NCBI GenBank assembly: GCA_950022295.1
Contig: OX465600.1
Coordinates: forward strand, 297,645,782-297,709,781
Direction: 5' to 3'
Source of the DNA: Bromus sterilis
Taxonomy: Eukaryota > Streptophyta > Magnoliopsida > Poales > Poaceae
DNA length: 64,000 nt
Shown: piece after piece, positions 22,821 to 34,154 of the stretch
Position numbering within the stretch: the stretch's first letter is position 1
Layout of the letters: each line of letters begins with the position of its first letter
Notes under the pieces: model-generated
Databases searched by the model: none
What the model was told of the DNA's origin: nothing
The model's input: only the letters and a program-made list of their open reading frames with translations
Program-made: the position numbers and the translations under genes

Positions 22821-23610
22821 TGATCTTGCATACACACACTAGCTTTACTATATCTTGCTTAGATGTAGGCACATAAGTAGGGGGAGTAGAATTATCTCAA
22901 TGATTCCGACATAACCCTACTTGTGCATAAAATTATCAAAATATTTCACATCTGACATTTAAAGATGGTACTTGTGCTTCAAAGATGAGTAGTGAAGAAG
23001 GGCCCAAGGTAAAATCTTCGCGGTTCCGGACCACATACACTCAAACATGGTGACCTTTGGGTCACCGCCTTTTTCCACTTAATTGCGTTGTTTGTTTTTC
23101 GGGTCATTTCAGACCCTTGTATTCCCAACCCCCAGATATGAATAGATTCCTCGTTAAATTTAGATGCCCTATCCTATTCCAATCTTATCCCATAAGACAT
23201 TCTTATTATGCTCTGTGCAAATGCTCTCCGTATACACCTTCTGTAGATTAGAGATTCTTGTGCGGTGTTGCTCAAGGGAAAGTGTACACTTTCACCTAGG
23301 GAAGAGGTAAGGATATAATCGTCCAGCTTCCTCCCTCCCTGAAAAACAAAAGCAGTTTTCTTTGAGTACCCCGTGCCCACGGGGTGTACCGTGCGCAGGG
23401 GCCCCCGTGAACACGGGCCATGACCCCCGTGCGCACGGGGTTATGCGGTTTTTGATTGGGATATTTTAGGAACGGGTGTGGGGGGAGGTAGTTCACTTCT
23501 TACCATCTCCTCCCACGTCCTTGCTCCTCCTGGTCGCCCCCGCCATCGCCTCGGGTGCTCCCGGCCAGCTCCCTCCGACCCAGCACCGCCCCTCCTCGCC
23601 GCCGGCCCCC
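22821..23610 (+). other. Spacer between pol and downstream ORF of the Sirevirus remnant
   Basis: No coding region is seen. A purine tract (agtagggggagtaga, 22876-22890) lies 56 bases after the pol stop. From 23330 the sequence becomes GC-rich with CACGGGG-type repeats. The last 130 bases before the ATG at 23611 are C/T-rich, like a plant 5' untranslated leader. Confidence 0.5.
23367..23440. repeat. CCCCGTGC/GCACGGGG repeat cluster
   Basis: Repeated half-palindromes, including a perfect 16-base palindrome ccccgtgcgcacgggg at 23425-23440. A related cluster lies at 23812-23922 inside the predicted intron, with the shared word gtaccgtgcgca or gtaccatgcgca. Confidence 0.6.
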
Positions 23611-24213
23611 ATGGCCTCCTCTGGTGAGGATCTCCTCTTGCCTCCCCGTTTTTCTGTGATTCCTCCTTAGGATGGAAGTTTTCTCTTCGGATCCATGGTG
23701 TTTTAGGTTTGTTTATCCGTGTGGTATTAGATCCGCGTTGAGCTGCGTATGGATTGACCTTCTCAGCCCGTCCCTCCCCTCTTCGCGAGGTTTGAGCGAC
23801 GGCTGGGAGGACCCCGTGTCCACATGACCTGTACCGTGCGCATGCCCCTCCATGCCCACGGGACTTGTACCATGCGCACGGGCCCTAGTGCCCAGGTACA
23901 TACCCCGTGTGCACGGGCCTTCCAGGAAGAATCATCCCAGATCTGGTGACTTCCACCTTCTGATTATCCCTTTCACTGAGCATTTGTACATATCTCGTCT
24001 TTTCGTCTATAGATTCCCCCGACCCGCCGGCTGTGTTCGCTTGTCGCAAGCGTGCCAAGGCCGGTGATGACACCGTCTCTCGTCGTTTGCAGCCGTCAGA
24101 GGGACTGGGAGAGGGTTCCCTACCAGGTGGCCGTCCTTGCCTCCGTGCTTCTGCCAAGGAGCCCATTGTTGAAGACAACACCAGTTATGAGGAGTCTTAT
24201 TCTGAGGGTGCAT
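23611..24213 (+). pseudogene. 5' part of Sirevirus downstream (env-position) ORF, with intron
   Basis: An ATG at 23611 in good context opens a short first exon of 13 bases that ends at a donor TCTG|GTGAGG (intron from 23624). The intron would end at tctatag (24012). The second exon stays open in the matching phase for about 200 bases and codes for a basic, Ser/Pro-rich segment (CRKRAKAGDD near 24040), then an acidic stretch. The frame is cut at 24213 by the LTR. The predicted intron is 389 bases, close to the 377-base intron predicted before the equivalent ORF at 62034. The splice assignment is inferred from sequence alone. Confidence 0.5.
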
Positions 24214-24372
24214 TGATGTGCGAGATGATGATAATGGTTTCTCGCCCTTCGTTGGTTACCCCAAGTGGAAGGTGAGATGTAGGATAGCAAAAAATTTCCC
24301 CTATGTGAAGGATAGGGTCTATCTCCCGTAGGACTCCGACAATGATAAGTAGGTGGTTTGGCAAGTTAGGTA

Positions 24373-24665
24373 CACTACAAGAAATATGCTCATACATGAC
24401 GTTCTCTAAGTGGCCGTGGACGAATTCGTCAGAAATCTCTGACAATTTTGCACGAGATGGTCATAAACTGTTTGAGGAGGGTCAAATCCCTATAAAGTTA
24501 CGACGATGTGAGTCAAGAACGTCATAATCGCATGAGATGAAATCGTCGTAAACTAATCCACATAGCTTACAATGTTATTTTTAGTTGATTTCGACCAATT
24601 GAGATCATCATAACATTTACGACGATTATGATAAGTCATAACCTGTTTTAACTATGCTTACGTGT
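24373..24665. repeat. Left subterminal repeats of CACTA
   Basis: Several copies of acgacgat, cgtcgtaa and gtcataa words lie within the first 290 bases, in both orientations. They mirror the cluster at the other end. Confidence 0.7.
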
Positions 24666-25379
24666 CACTCATGGGGTCCATTCGATCACACCTCATCCAT
24701 TTATTGGGCCTTCATAGCTAGGTGTTTATTCTTGACAAAATTTTGGTGTATCTATGATGAAATAACTACTAGTTCTCCTAGAAATGATTTTTTGCAAAAA
24801 TAAAAAGCAAACTATCTAGCATGTGTCATTTAAATTTTACACAGTTCCAATTAAATCAACGAAATTTTGTCTTTTTATAAGAGGTGTAAGAAAAACATTT
24901 TACATACAATTATTTAGAGAATTGTACATAAATTGTGATCTAATATTTTTCTAAAACAATTCGGTCCAAAATTGTAGCATATATTTGATAGTTTCTTCAC
25001 AAAAAATTCAACTTTAGATACTTGAAAATTTCAAAAATAAATTTTTTGTGCAAAGAAAATAGAAACTTCGTTCAACAACATTGTTCACTTGTATCTAAAA
25101 TTATTTTTTATTTTTCGAGTATCTAAAATTGAATTTACTTGTTTTCTTATTTTAAACATATATTCAAATACTTGTATTACTTGTTTTGTTATTTTTTTCT
25201 ATGATTTTTGGTAGTCTATTTGTATTTTTTATTTTGTTCTTCATAGTAACCACTCAAAATCCACCTAAAAATAAAAGTATTTTTTTAATTCTAGAAACAA
25301 AAGACTGATCGGTGGGACTATCATAAAATTTTCACAAGGGGTATGGCGGGCGTGTGCGGGGAAACGAAATTTATCTAGA
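24666..25379. other. AT-rich CACTA interior
   Basis: Strongly AT-rich (runs of T and A), with no frame over 60 codons of interest. I see nothing further in it. Confidence 0.5.
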
Positions 25380-26700
25380 TCCCACCGCGCGACCCCAAAG
25401 AGAAAAACCTTCCCACCACGCGCTCGGCTTGCCCAAACCCTAAACATATTTCCTCTCCCCTCAACCGCCGCCGCTCTTCAAATCCAAACTCAAACTCCAC
25501 CTCTCCCCTCGCTGTGGACGCCGCACCGCGCCGAGCCGCACTGCGCCGCGCCGCACTCTCTCACCCCACCTCCAGTCACTGGGAAGGAGGCGACACTGTC
25601 GAGTTTAGACGAGGATCCGTCGAACAAGTTTGGCGGCGCTGGCCGGATCCGGCGGACGAGGCACCGTTGCCATCTCCACGCGGCGAGGCGGTCGACCTCG
25701 CGGGGCATGAAGGACGACACGGCTCCTCCGTCCCCGGCGCCTTCCATCTCCACCCCGGCTTTGCGTTCGAGCCCGCCGACCTCGCCCTCCACCTATGTTC
25801 TGAGCCACCCGGCGACGGTGCGTTCCTCCCCACATCTTCAGCAACCATCGTAGGAACCTGATTCTACCCATCTCCCCTCTTCCTCAATCCCATGTAATGC
25901 ACCGCTTCTGTGCAGGAACGGCGATGCTGGTCTCTTCCAAAGATGCAGTAGGAAGCAGACGACCTAATCCTCGTTCATCTGCCACCAACTACGATGACCA
26001 TATCCTCTCCGGCTAGATCCTCTTCACTACATGGTCACGAAATCAAGTATGCACGCATCATCCCCTCCTCCCCTCTATCTGATTTAATCGTCTTTCTTCT
26101 GTAACCCTAATCTTATCCGGAGATTTTATCCAAGGCCTGGCCTGAAACTTGCATCCTAGTGATACATATATTTTGGACCTTTCTCGGGTTACTTCCTTGC
26201 TAATGCCATCGATTTTAGTTTCTTGTTGTGCTTGTGTATTCTGGTAGACAATCTGTTATAGATTTTTCTCTGAACTTGTGAATTCTTGTAGCCAATGTGC
26301 TACTGTTTTCTCATGTATCTGAATAGTAGTATTATGATGGAATCTGATTACTAACCCGTGAGTGCTTTGTGATGGGTGGCAGACGTTTGGCAGGCAGAAG
26401 GTCGAGCCTGAGGACAAGGAAGAGGAAACTCCAGCGGCGAAGCCAGAAGCACCAGCGGCAGCTCAGTTTCAGTGAAGGCGTCCTGAGCTCGTGATTGGTC
26501 GTCATCATCTACCCTGACATCGTGTTGCGAGGTCTTATCAGCCTAGAGATTTTTTGCTTTGTCCTTCTGTTCGGCGCTTAGTTGGGACATGGTTATTGCC
26601 TGAGACCTGTTCTAGTTGTGTGGATGTTCATCCGGTTGCTACTGCCGTCATTTGCTGTGCATATTGATGATATATGTTTTTCCATCGTCTAAGATTAACC
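25380..26700 (+). other. Gene-like segment, possibly captured host exons
   Basis: The base composition changes sharply from AT-rich to a C/T-rich, leader-like stretch with cccaaaccctaaac, then a CpG-rich coding-like block with an ATG at 25707. Donor-like gcgacg|gtgcg (25819) and acceptor-like ctgtgcag (25914) sites follow, then T-rich intron-like sequence. An exon-like frame at 26383-26475, preceded by gtggcag, ends in EETPAAKPEAPAAAQFQ and a stop, followed by a 3'-untranslated-like stretch. The obvious splice of the first two blocks meets a stop after about 13 codons. I read it as a decayed host-gene fragment; no family is recognised. Confidence 0.4.
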
Positions 26701-28553
26701 ATGGAGTGTTTTACTTTTTCTTTGTTTCTTTAAGATTGTCTTGTGCATTAACAAGGGCTTGACTCTTCTAAATATATATATATATAGGGCTTGCAGTGCT
26801 GCATGATTACCTATCCAAAGGTTTATATAATGTATCCGGTAGTTCTTTAGGAACCGTTCTAGTTCTATTTTATCTCCTGGTGGAACTGTTGCTTGCCTTT
26901 GATAGAGTTGGTTGAATGCTGTAATTTTTGGGCAAAGATGTGATGCCAGATTTTCAGTTCACTATTATACACTGTGATAATATAAAATAACTATTATAAC
27001 TGGGCTAGTGACCTGAAGCAGTAGCAGCAGAAGCATTCCTCACATCTTTCCCTAGACTAGGAACAAGTCAGTGGGAGAGATTATGCCTTGTTCTGCAGAG
27101 AGGGTGTATCTTGTTATGGCATCTGTTTTCTGTGCTGATTGGCCCAATTTCTTCATTTTGCGGTGACCGACAGTAATAGTTGAGCTTAAATCATGATGAC
27201 CCTGTTTATATCTGTGTTTTTAAAGTTTCTTACAGTAATAGTTTAAGAGTTGAGCTATGGACGTATATGATCAACAAACTGTTAGATGTATCACCTAATA
27301 TGGACCATGATTCAGACTGGTAGTTTATTATGGAATTATTTTTATCATAAACTCATATCTATATTTGGAGATGCAAGTGCTCACGAATCTAATGGTTTTC
27401 TTCCCTGTGTGCTTTAGATGGAGCTCAGGAACAAACTTCAATGGATCTGAGACGAAGCGTCAACGAGTTTCTCATACAGAACCAGAAGTGTAGAGACGAT
27501 GCCCCACATATGAGTGTGGGTTGAAGTGCATTTATTTATTTGTATGGTCCCACATGTGAACTCACAACCAATATGCAGCATAGTTCTACTTGACAATTGA
27601 TCTCAGGTTAATTTAGTAAAAAAGGAGCTACTTAACAATTCTGACTGCAGCTAGCTACTTGACAATTCTGAACTGTAGTTTGTATCACTAGATAGCAATT
27701 TGAAAATATTTATAAGTGACAATTTGTTTGATTAAATAGCAATACCCTGAAATTGCTTGTTAAATCTGAATTGTACTGAGCTGAGTTCATTTTATTCTAT
27801 AAAAATGATTGCAACACACAAATTATTTCACTACAGGCTGATTTGTGTAGAGTAAAATAGGCTAGTATGTTTTGGCAACACACAAATTATATGGGCTTAG
27901 ATTCCAGATTTCCAGCTCTATAAAAATAGAAGGTCATGAATTCTGACACAAATTATATGGGCTTAGATTCCAGATTTCCTGCTGGTGGCGGCGAACCGAG
28001 GAGGAGCCGCCGCTGTTGCTGTGAACTGAGGCGAATCCGATGGTGCCCTTGGGAAACAAGGAGGGGGAGGTGGTGTTGCTGCGACCTTCTTCTTCAAGTG
28101 ATGCTCCATGCGACCGGCTGAACCAAGGATGGGAGTCAAGGTGGTGCTGCAGGTGGAGGACAGAGTGGCTGCAGGTGGGCGATGTCGCTAGGCGAGGAAG
28201 ACGAAGAGGTGGAAGGGGCTGCGCGTGAGGGGTTGGGGAAGAACGGGTGAAAAGGAGGCGACAGCTCGGTGCACATAGGATGCATTAACTCTATTTTTTT
28301 CCGAGGTACCCATGTCTGGCACCGTTTCTTCACCTCTTTGCAATGCTCATTAAAAACATATTTACAAACTTTCTCCTTACTTATATGCTATCCAGCTTCA
28401 GACCTAGGATAATAAGCTGTCTGAAAGAAACAAGATGTTGATTTTTTTGGACATGTGTGTGCAGTTTATCCTTGGCTGCCTGCTCTGTGTAGAGATCTAG
28501 GAAAATAGGACATGATCAGCCAACTGACTGTTACTTGTTTGACTCAGTACTTG
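26701..28553. other. CACTA interior, no gene recognised
   Basis: Moderately AT-rich. It contains a (ta) run near 26772 and a 34-base direct duplication (27880-27913 and 27947-27980). A short GC-rich, GGTG/GAGG-rich stretch lies at 27980-28240, and its frames of about 60 codons look compositional. No transposase motif is seen. Confidence 0.5.
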
Positions 28554-29018
28554 TGTCAGAACCCTCTGTTAGGTAATGTGCTAGGATCAATTTCACTTTG
28601 CATTCATGAAAGAAATCAAAGGAAATAAAAAAAAAACAAAATCAAAATGGGAGAAGAACCCCCCAGATAAATTAATTCAAAAGGCCAGATAAAAATCTTT
28701 TCCAAAAATTCATGTTAGATTTTTGAAAAGTCTTATAAATGAGTGTGATCACATATCAAGTGATGTGGGACCCACCCCATGCTCATAGATTTTTCAAATA
28801 TTCAAACTGTGGCATGGATTTAAAGAAATACCCCTATTTAATTTAAAATTCAAATCAGTTGAATTTTAAAAATGTTGAAACTTTATAAGTGGCTAGTCTA
28901 TATTATTATGAGGCCATATAAAATTTTCCAGCATTTAATAAAATGCCTAGCTATTTATTTTAGCACAGCAAAACAGATAGTAGAAAAGAAAACAAGAAGA
29001 AAAGAAAACGGGGCTTAC

Positions 29019-29930
29019 CTCAAAGAAGCCCAACTAGTTCCCCAGCTGGCCCAGCCCACCTCCCCTCCCCTGTCGTCTTCCTCAGGCGGCAAGCAGCTCG
29101 GTGGCCGGCATGCCACGGCCGCCACGCCACCTGCTTGCCTGGCGCCTCCCGAGCCCTCTAGACACGTCCTGGAGACGCCTCGCAGCCGCCCCAGTTCATT
29201 CCCCCCTCCTCTTCGTCTTCCCCCTCCTCCTGCGCCTGATTTCATCGCCGCCCGTGGGCATCAGTGGAGCACGCCGCCGTCTTCACGCGGCCACCGTCGA
29301 CAAAGAGACGCACCGTCAAGTCCAACCGCTCCGCCGTCGTCTACAACCCCACCATGCAGAAGGAATTGGAGCCAGACGCCCCCAAGAACTCGCTAGCTTC
29401 GTCGTCTTCGTCTCCGGCCGCCGTGGATCGACCTCGAATTCCGGCAGCACCAGAGCCTCCCCGAGCAAGCCGTTGCTTCAGTTGGACTCAGGGTGAGCTC
29501 GGGATCAAAACCCCTCTTTTATCCCCCTCGTTTTCTTCCTCTAGCCGGATCCGCCATGGAAGCCGAGCACGGTTGCCGCCGAGGTTGACCATACGCTCGC
29601 TCCCGTGCACCTTCGTCCTCACCAGTGCGTCCGCAGTGCTCCTCGAGCCCCCAGCATCCCAACGCACCCACGTTTGCTTCATTTCGTGGCCGTTTTGCGA
29701 GCGCAGCTCCAAGCCGTGACTCCGGCCGCCGCCAAGGTTGAAGCTATCGACGAACGTGACATCCCCGGCGACGTGCAGGTGGTGCTTTCGACGCGGCTCA
29801 TTGCGGGCTTTCAAACGGTGGCCCTGGCGCAGAGAATGGAGGCCAGGAGGAGAAGCTAGGAGTGCGCCGCCGCGTCTGTGGCGTCGGCGTTTAGCCGCTG
29901 GCAGCCCCGCCGACGTGGCCGTGCTTAGGG
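29019..29930. promoter_or_regulatory. GC-rich island in LTR of element 3
   Basis: Minus-strand donor-like AG|GTAAGC sits at 29019-29018 and plus-strand AGG|GTGAGC at 29492-29493. The architecture matches the other LTRs despite clear sequence divergence between the islands. Confidence 0.4.
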
Positions 29931-30067
29931 ACTTAACCCCACCTGGGTTAAGTGACCCTAGGTCACTGACCAGTGGGCCCAGTGGCTTAATTAAGCCACT
30001 GGATTAAGTTAACCCAGCGGTTTAAATCAACCAGCCAATGACAGGTGGGACCCCCTTGTCAGCCCCC

Positions 30068-30098
30068 CCTGACGCCAACTTGAAGTCAGCATGACGCA
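30068..30098. promoter_or_regulatory. TGACG cluster in LTR of element 3
   Basis: ctgacgcc, agtcagc and atgacgc lie within 31 bases. This is the most diverged of the clusters but still holds two TGACG cores. Confidence 0.3.
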
Positions 30099-30528
30099 TT
30101 AATGAATTTCCAGAAAATCAAATTGAATTAAAGAAATTCCAGAAATTCGAGAAAATACCCCAAACTTTGGAAATTCATAGAAAATTCATATTAACTCCAA
30201 TTTGGACAAATAATATATGAAAAATGATCAGGAGAAAATTATCTTTCCAAATATGCAACTTTCAACTTTGTTTGAGTTGATTTTAAAATGGGACCAGTAG
30301 CATATGTCATTTGAATTATTTGGAATTATTTCAAATTCAAATCAAATGATTTTGCAACTTGGACCATAGAATTATGCTATATTTCAACCACACTTCAGAG
30401 GCATATCATACACATTTCCAAAAGGTTCAAAATGATCAAACAATGTCACATGCAACTTGGCTAAGTTGAATTCAAATGTGGAGTTTGAATTTGCAATTCA
30501 ATTTTCAATATACTCCATTTAAATAGAA

Positions 30529-30771
30529 TTGCTTCACACATCAAAGCATATACATCAAGTTTCAACCTTCCATCATGTGATTGTGCATTGTTTTTACTTT
30601 GCTACCTTGTTTGTTGTTTGTCGAGTAGAGGTGGAACCGGAGCAGGAGGCTGCCCCCTTCGCTGAAGACCCAGAACCCGAACCTCGTCAGCAAGGCAAGC
30701 AAACCCCCATTGATCATGTCGATAAAATCCCACTTCCCTCTCATGTCTCTCTTATGCATTGTTTAGGATGA
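30529..30771 (+). other. Conserved small reading frame in LTR of element 3
   Basis: 80 codons. The last 45 residues match the frames in the LTRs of elements 2 and 4, with only one or two differences (A for V in PFAEDPEPEP). Confidence 0.3.
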
Positions 30772-32621
30772 TCACCATGATTCGTTTCTACCGCATAGAT
30801 GAACCCATTCCTTTGCATGACCTATCATTTTGTCACAGTAGTAAGCAAACCACAATCCTAGCAAATGTAGGAGTTGTTTGATATCATGTGGCCCATGAAA
30901 ATGTTATCGCTTATTGCATGCTTAGAATGATACCATGTTGTTACTGTGATGTGAGTCGGGATGGTAGTGATCATGTTGATGACGGTGGAAAGGTGTTGGT
31001 GAATCTACCCTAATAGAAGGTGAACGATGAGAGGCTGTGTAGGAGTACACGGTGGGTTGTCTCATTGAACACCGCCCTAGGTACGAGTTCTTGTGTGGTG
31101 ATCCAAGATGAAGAGTACAACCACACATTGGGCTCACTGACCCCTCTCAACCTATTAACTCATCCCTTTCGATGTCCAGATGTCGCAATAGTTCGGAGTT
31201 CTGGTAGGTCTGTGCCCTGGCTGCTAAGTGAGAGAGCGGCTCAACCAAGACCGGCTTATGCACCACGCACACACCACTTGGGTCCACTTCGGTAAACCGG
31301 CCGGGTTCACGATAGTGGTAACCAACCCAAGTAGGCGGCATTCTCGGACTAGATCGGCTATGAGGTAACAGTTGTGGTGAGCATCCTCGCTGGCACCCCT
31401 TGAATGGTGTCGAGATCAAAGGCGGTAAATGATGATCATGTGTGTGTAGCGGTACACCCCTGCAGGGTTAACAAAACTATTCGTATAGCCGCGTCTGCGG
31501 TTATGGACTGCTTGGAAAGCTTAGCTTGATTATTAGACAACTTGAACTGGATACTTCTAAAACACACCAAGATAAGTGTGAGTGCTATGGCGTGCTTTCT
31601 CGTGGGGAAGTCGAGGAAGGCACCATAGTGGTGTAATTGGTTGGAGAAAGTAGTGGACTCGTGTACGCTTCTTACCTCAAGTCTGGTACTCGTAGTTCAG
31701 GACTAGCCAAGTCAAAGCTGGCATTTCTGCAAGTGAACCCCACCTCCCTTTACCTTGATACATGTGCATGAGTAGTATAGATCCTATGTAAGTCTTGCTG
31801 AGTACGACTTTGTACTCACGTTTGCTTAATCTATGTTTGAGATGATACCACCGACCCCGAAGGTGGCTTCTTCATCGAGCTGGACGACTGAAGATCAACT
31901 AGTCTAGTCCCAGTCAGACGACTGGTTCCCTCGTGGAGGGCTTGTGTTTAAATAAGGCTTCTTAAGCCATTTGTTAAACTTGTCTGTACTCAGACATAAT
32001 TTTCTTCCGTTGTGTTGTAATGTTGGATCACATGTTTGTGATCTCTGTGTGCACTCTATAAGAGTTATCAATAAAAATGTATACTTTGTAGAGAATTGCA
32101 ATGATACCTGCTGTTCATACAAGGCATGTGTGTTGCGTGTATGTTTATAACATGCATGTCTTTGTATGGGTTTTCGAGACCTTAGTTGTGATCTGGCTGG
32201 CGGTCTTTCATACACCAAGTGGCCCTTAGAAGTGCGCAGCTTGGGGCATCGCAATGCGATTGTTCGAGACTCCGTCTCGTACACACTTTGTGGTATGATC
32301 GAGCCCGCCCTAGACCCCGACTAAGTGATCGGGCTGGAGTAAGTCTATGTGAGAGTTATGAGATAGTCGTTAGTATGGTTGAGGCGACTTGTATTTGAAT
32401 ATGGGAGTTCACCACCCATATCATTAGACTTGTGTGCGGACGATGAGGACCCATCTCAGTTGATCATCCGGCCTGGATGGGATGCCCCTCACGTACGATG
32501 CTTTCCAAGAACGTTCTGTGCTTGGCCTTGTCTGCTTAGACAAGTGGGTGCGGTTCTCGGCTCTCCATATGACTATGTCTTAACTGGACTTGCATACGCT
32601 AACCCCGGGTCCCGACAGACT

Positions 32622-32633
32622 TGGTATCAGAGC
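32622..32633 (+). other. Primer binding site, tRNA-iMet, element 3
   Basis: tggtatcagagc, four bases after the LTR end at 32617. Confidence 0.85.
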
Positions 32634-32706
32634 AGGACTGACTGTAGGACTAGTAGCCTTGGTCGAAGTTGAGTCTAGCTTGCTATAGTTATATAGTTAC
32701 TCTGGG

Positions 32707-32715
32707 TATATAAGG
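32707..32715 (+). promoter_or_regulatory. TATA-box-like site in leader of element 3
   Basis: tatataagg, 90 bp after the LTR end. A donor-like tatgtaagtgc lies downstream at about 32910-32920 and could pair with the acceptor-like sites before the pre-gag ORF (33042) or gag (34153). Confidence 0.45.
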
Positions 32716-33042
32716 GAACAACGTAAGGCTTCTTTTTTCTCCTTACCCCCTTCGTTCTGAGTTCTGAGTCAACCTCATCTTATTCTATGGGAAGATAGGA
32801 CTAGGCTCTCCTCTGTCTGATTAGCACATCTCGTTGTTTGCTTCCTTATAGCCGTAGGAAAGTTTTGTCCGGTTTCCTAGCATTGTTGTAATGCTGATTT
32901 CTTACATCGTATTATGTAAGTGCTGTTTTTCATGATTGGAAGAAATTGTCATTTCTTACAATTACAACCGTTATGCTGTCCGAGTCATTCCAGGTTTATC
33001 TCATAATCTGATGCATTTGCAAACTCCTTCTTTCTGTTTCAG

Positions 33043-33822
33043 ATGGAAGATCTTCCCCCTCGGCAGATTTTTCGTTTGACCAGGTGCCTCGGTGTGCGTG
33101 GCCATCCCGCCACGTTGATTGAGTTGATGTCCTATGTGGGATATCGATGGTACCCTGAGTACACCGTCGAGGAGCAGTTCCACGACTTCAACCAGACGCA
33201 GTTTCACTGCATCGTCAGGATCTACCCGCACCACGTTGGAGTCACCCAGCCTATCCACTTTGGACATGGCATTGGCGTTACCGAGAACATGGCTGTGCAG
33301 GATGCTGCATACTCATGTATTACACTGCTGAGAGAGGAGCACACGTTGCTAAGAGAGACTTCTTTCCGCTATATCCCTACTGCACTTCCAGGAGAAGAGG
33401 GATATTACACCGGACTCTACTCAGATCACTCTGCAGAGGATCCAGCACTCCAGGTGACTGCTAGGTTTGCTAGTGAAAGAGATCGTGATGCACGTGCTCT
33501 CCGTTTCGAGCTCCACGCCACCCGTGTTCGTCTGTATCGAGCACTGACACTCTTGGCACCCTTTGTGAGCGTTGGATCAGTTGAGTTTGATGCGATCTAC
33601 CCAGTGAGGACTCAGATGCCTTCTCGAGTTGCTTGGCCCGAGATTGGAGGCATTTTTCCACCTCGTGGTCCTTTGCTTCCACCCTACGCTGGACCTAGGC
33701 CCCATCCTTGCCCAAATGGATATCAGGGTCCACAGGCCTCCATGTTTTCCGATGGTCACCTCCAGCTACCGGGATACGCGGGTAACTTTTATGAGGACTA
33801 TTATGGAGATGGAGATGAGTGA
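33043..33822 (+). CDS. Pre-gag accessory ORF, 259 aa (second copy)
   Basis: Same length and about 95 percent identical to 19487-20266. Substitutions are mostly mild (I/V, M/L, D/E, S/A); the few stronger ones (S to R, L to R) cluster at residues 102-110, just after the RNA-binding-like part. The ATG directly follows ctgtttcag. It is intact although the gag behind it has a stop and pol is gone. The function is unknown. A double-stranded-RNA-binding-like pattern at residues 40-98 is inference. Confidence 0.68.
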   Translation: MEDLPPRQIFRLTRCLGVRGHPATLIELMSYVGYRWYPEYTVEEQFHDFNQTQFHCIVRIYPHHVGVTQPIHFGHGIGVTENMAVQDAAYSCITLLREEHTLLRETSFRYIPTALPGEEGYYTGLYSDHSAEDPALQVTARFASERDRDARALRFELHATRVRLYRALTLLAPFVSVGSVEFDAIYPVRTQMPSRVAWPEIGGIFPPRGPLLPPYAGPRPHPCPNGYQGPQASMFSDGHLQLPGYAGNFYEDYYGDGDE

Positions 33823-34154
33823 GACCGCCTGTGGTCTTACTTAGTGAAGATGTAGTAGTATCTTAGTATGTTGTAGGAAAGGTGTCTAAGTTCCAGAGGC
33901 TTAGATAAATAATGTATAGTAAGTCAGAGTGCCTCTGAAGGTTGTATCATCTTCATCACGTTTGTATTAGCTTGGTGCTTGTACTAAAACGATGTATGGT
34001 TTGTATGACAGCTTGTGAATATATGGCTTGTATGCTTTTATCACCATGTTGTAAAGATGATTACTTCCTTTGCTCTGTAATCCTTCCAGTACTTCAATAC
34101 CTTGTTTAGACTCTTCAAATCAACTCTGTTTGACTTTGGTTTTTCACCTTTAGG

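Larger units (their letters stand above)
22371..24213 (+). mobile_element. Sirevirus-type Ty1/copia remnant
   Basis: The remnant starts inside RNase H and is cut at 24213 by the Athila-like array. It keeps the 3' end of pol, a purine-rich tract, a GC-rich spacer with CACGGGG repeats and the start of a downstream ORF. The order pol, then a separately expressed ORF, matches Sireviruses. It lies in the opposite orientation to the Sirevirus at the right end of the window. Confidence 0.8.
28554..32617 (+). mobile_element. 5' LTR of element 3
   Basis: 4064 bp, from tgtcagaaccctctg to cccgaca. It has the same internal layout as the other LTRs of the family: GC island at 29019-29930, TGACG cluster near 30070, small frame at 30529-30771. 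Confidence 0.9.

Noticed and set aside
25707..25950. Intact host gene starting at ATG 25707
   Set aside because: The best splice to the next block meets a stop after about 13 codons and no protein family is recognised. Kept as a possible captured fragment.
27880..27980. 34-base direct repeat as target-site or LTR pair
   Set aside because: Too short for LTRs and only 33 bases apart with no element features between; probably a small local duplication.
27936..28228. Short frames of about 60 codons rich in Cys, Arg and Gly
   Set aside because: Compositional frames in a GGTG/GAGG-rich patch, with no start context or homology.
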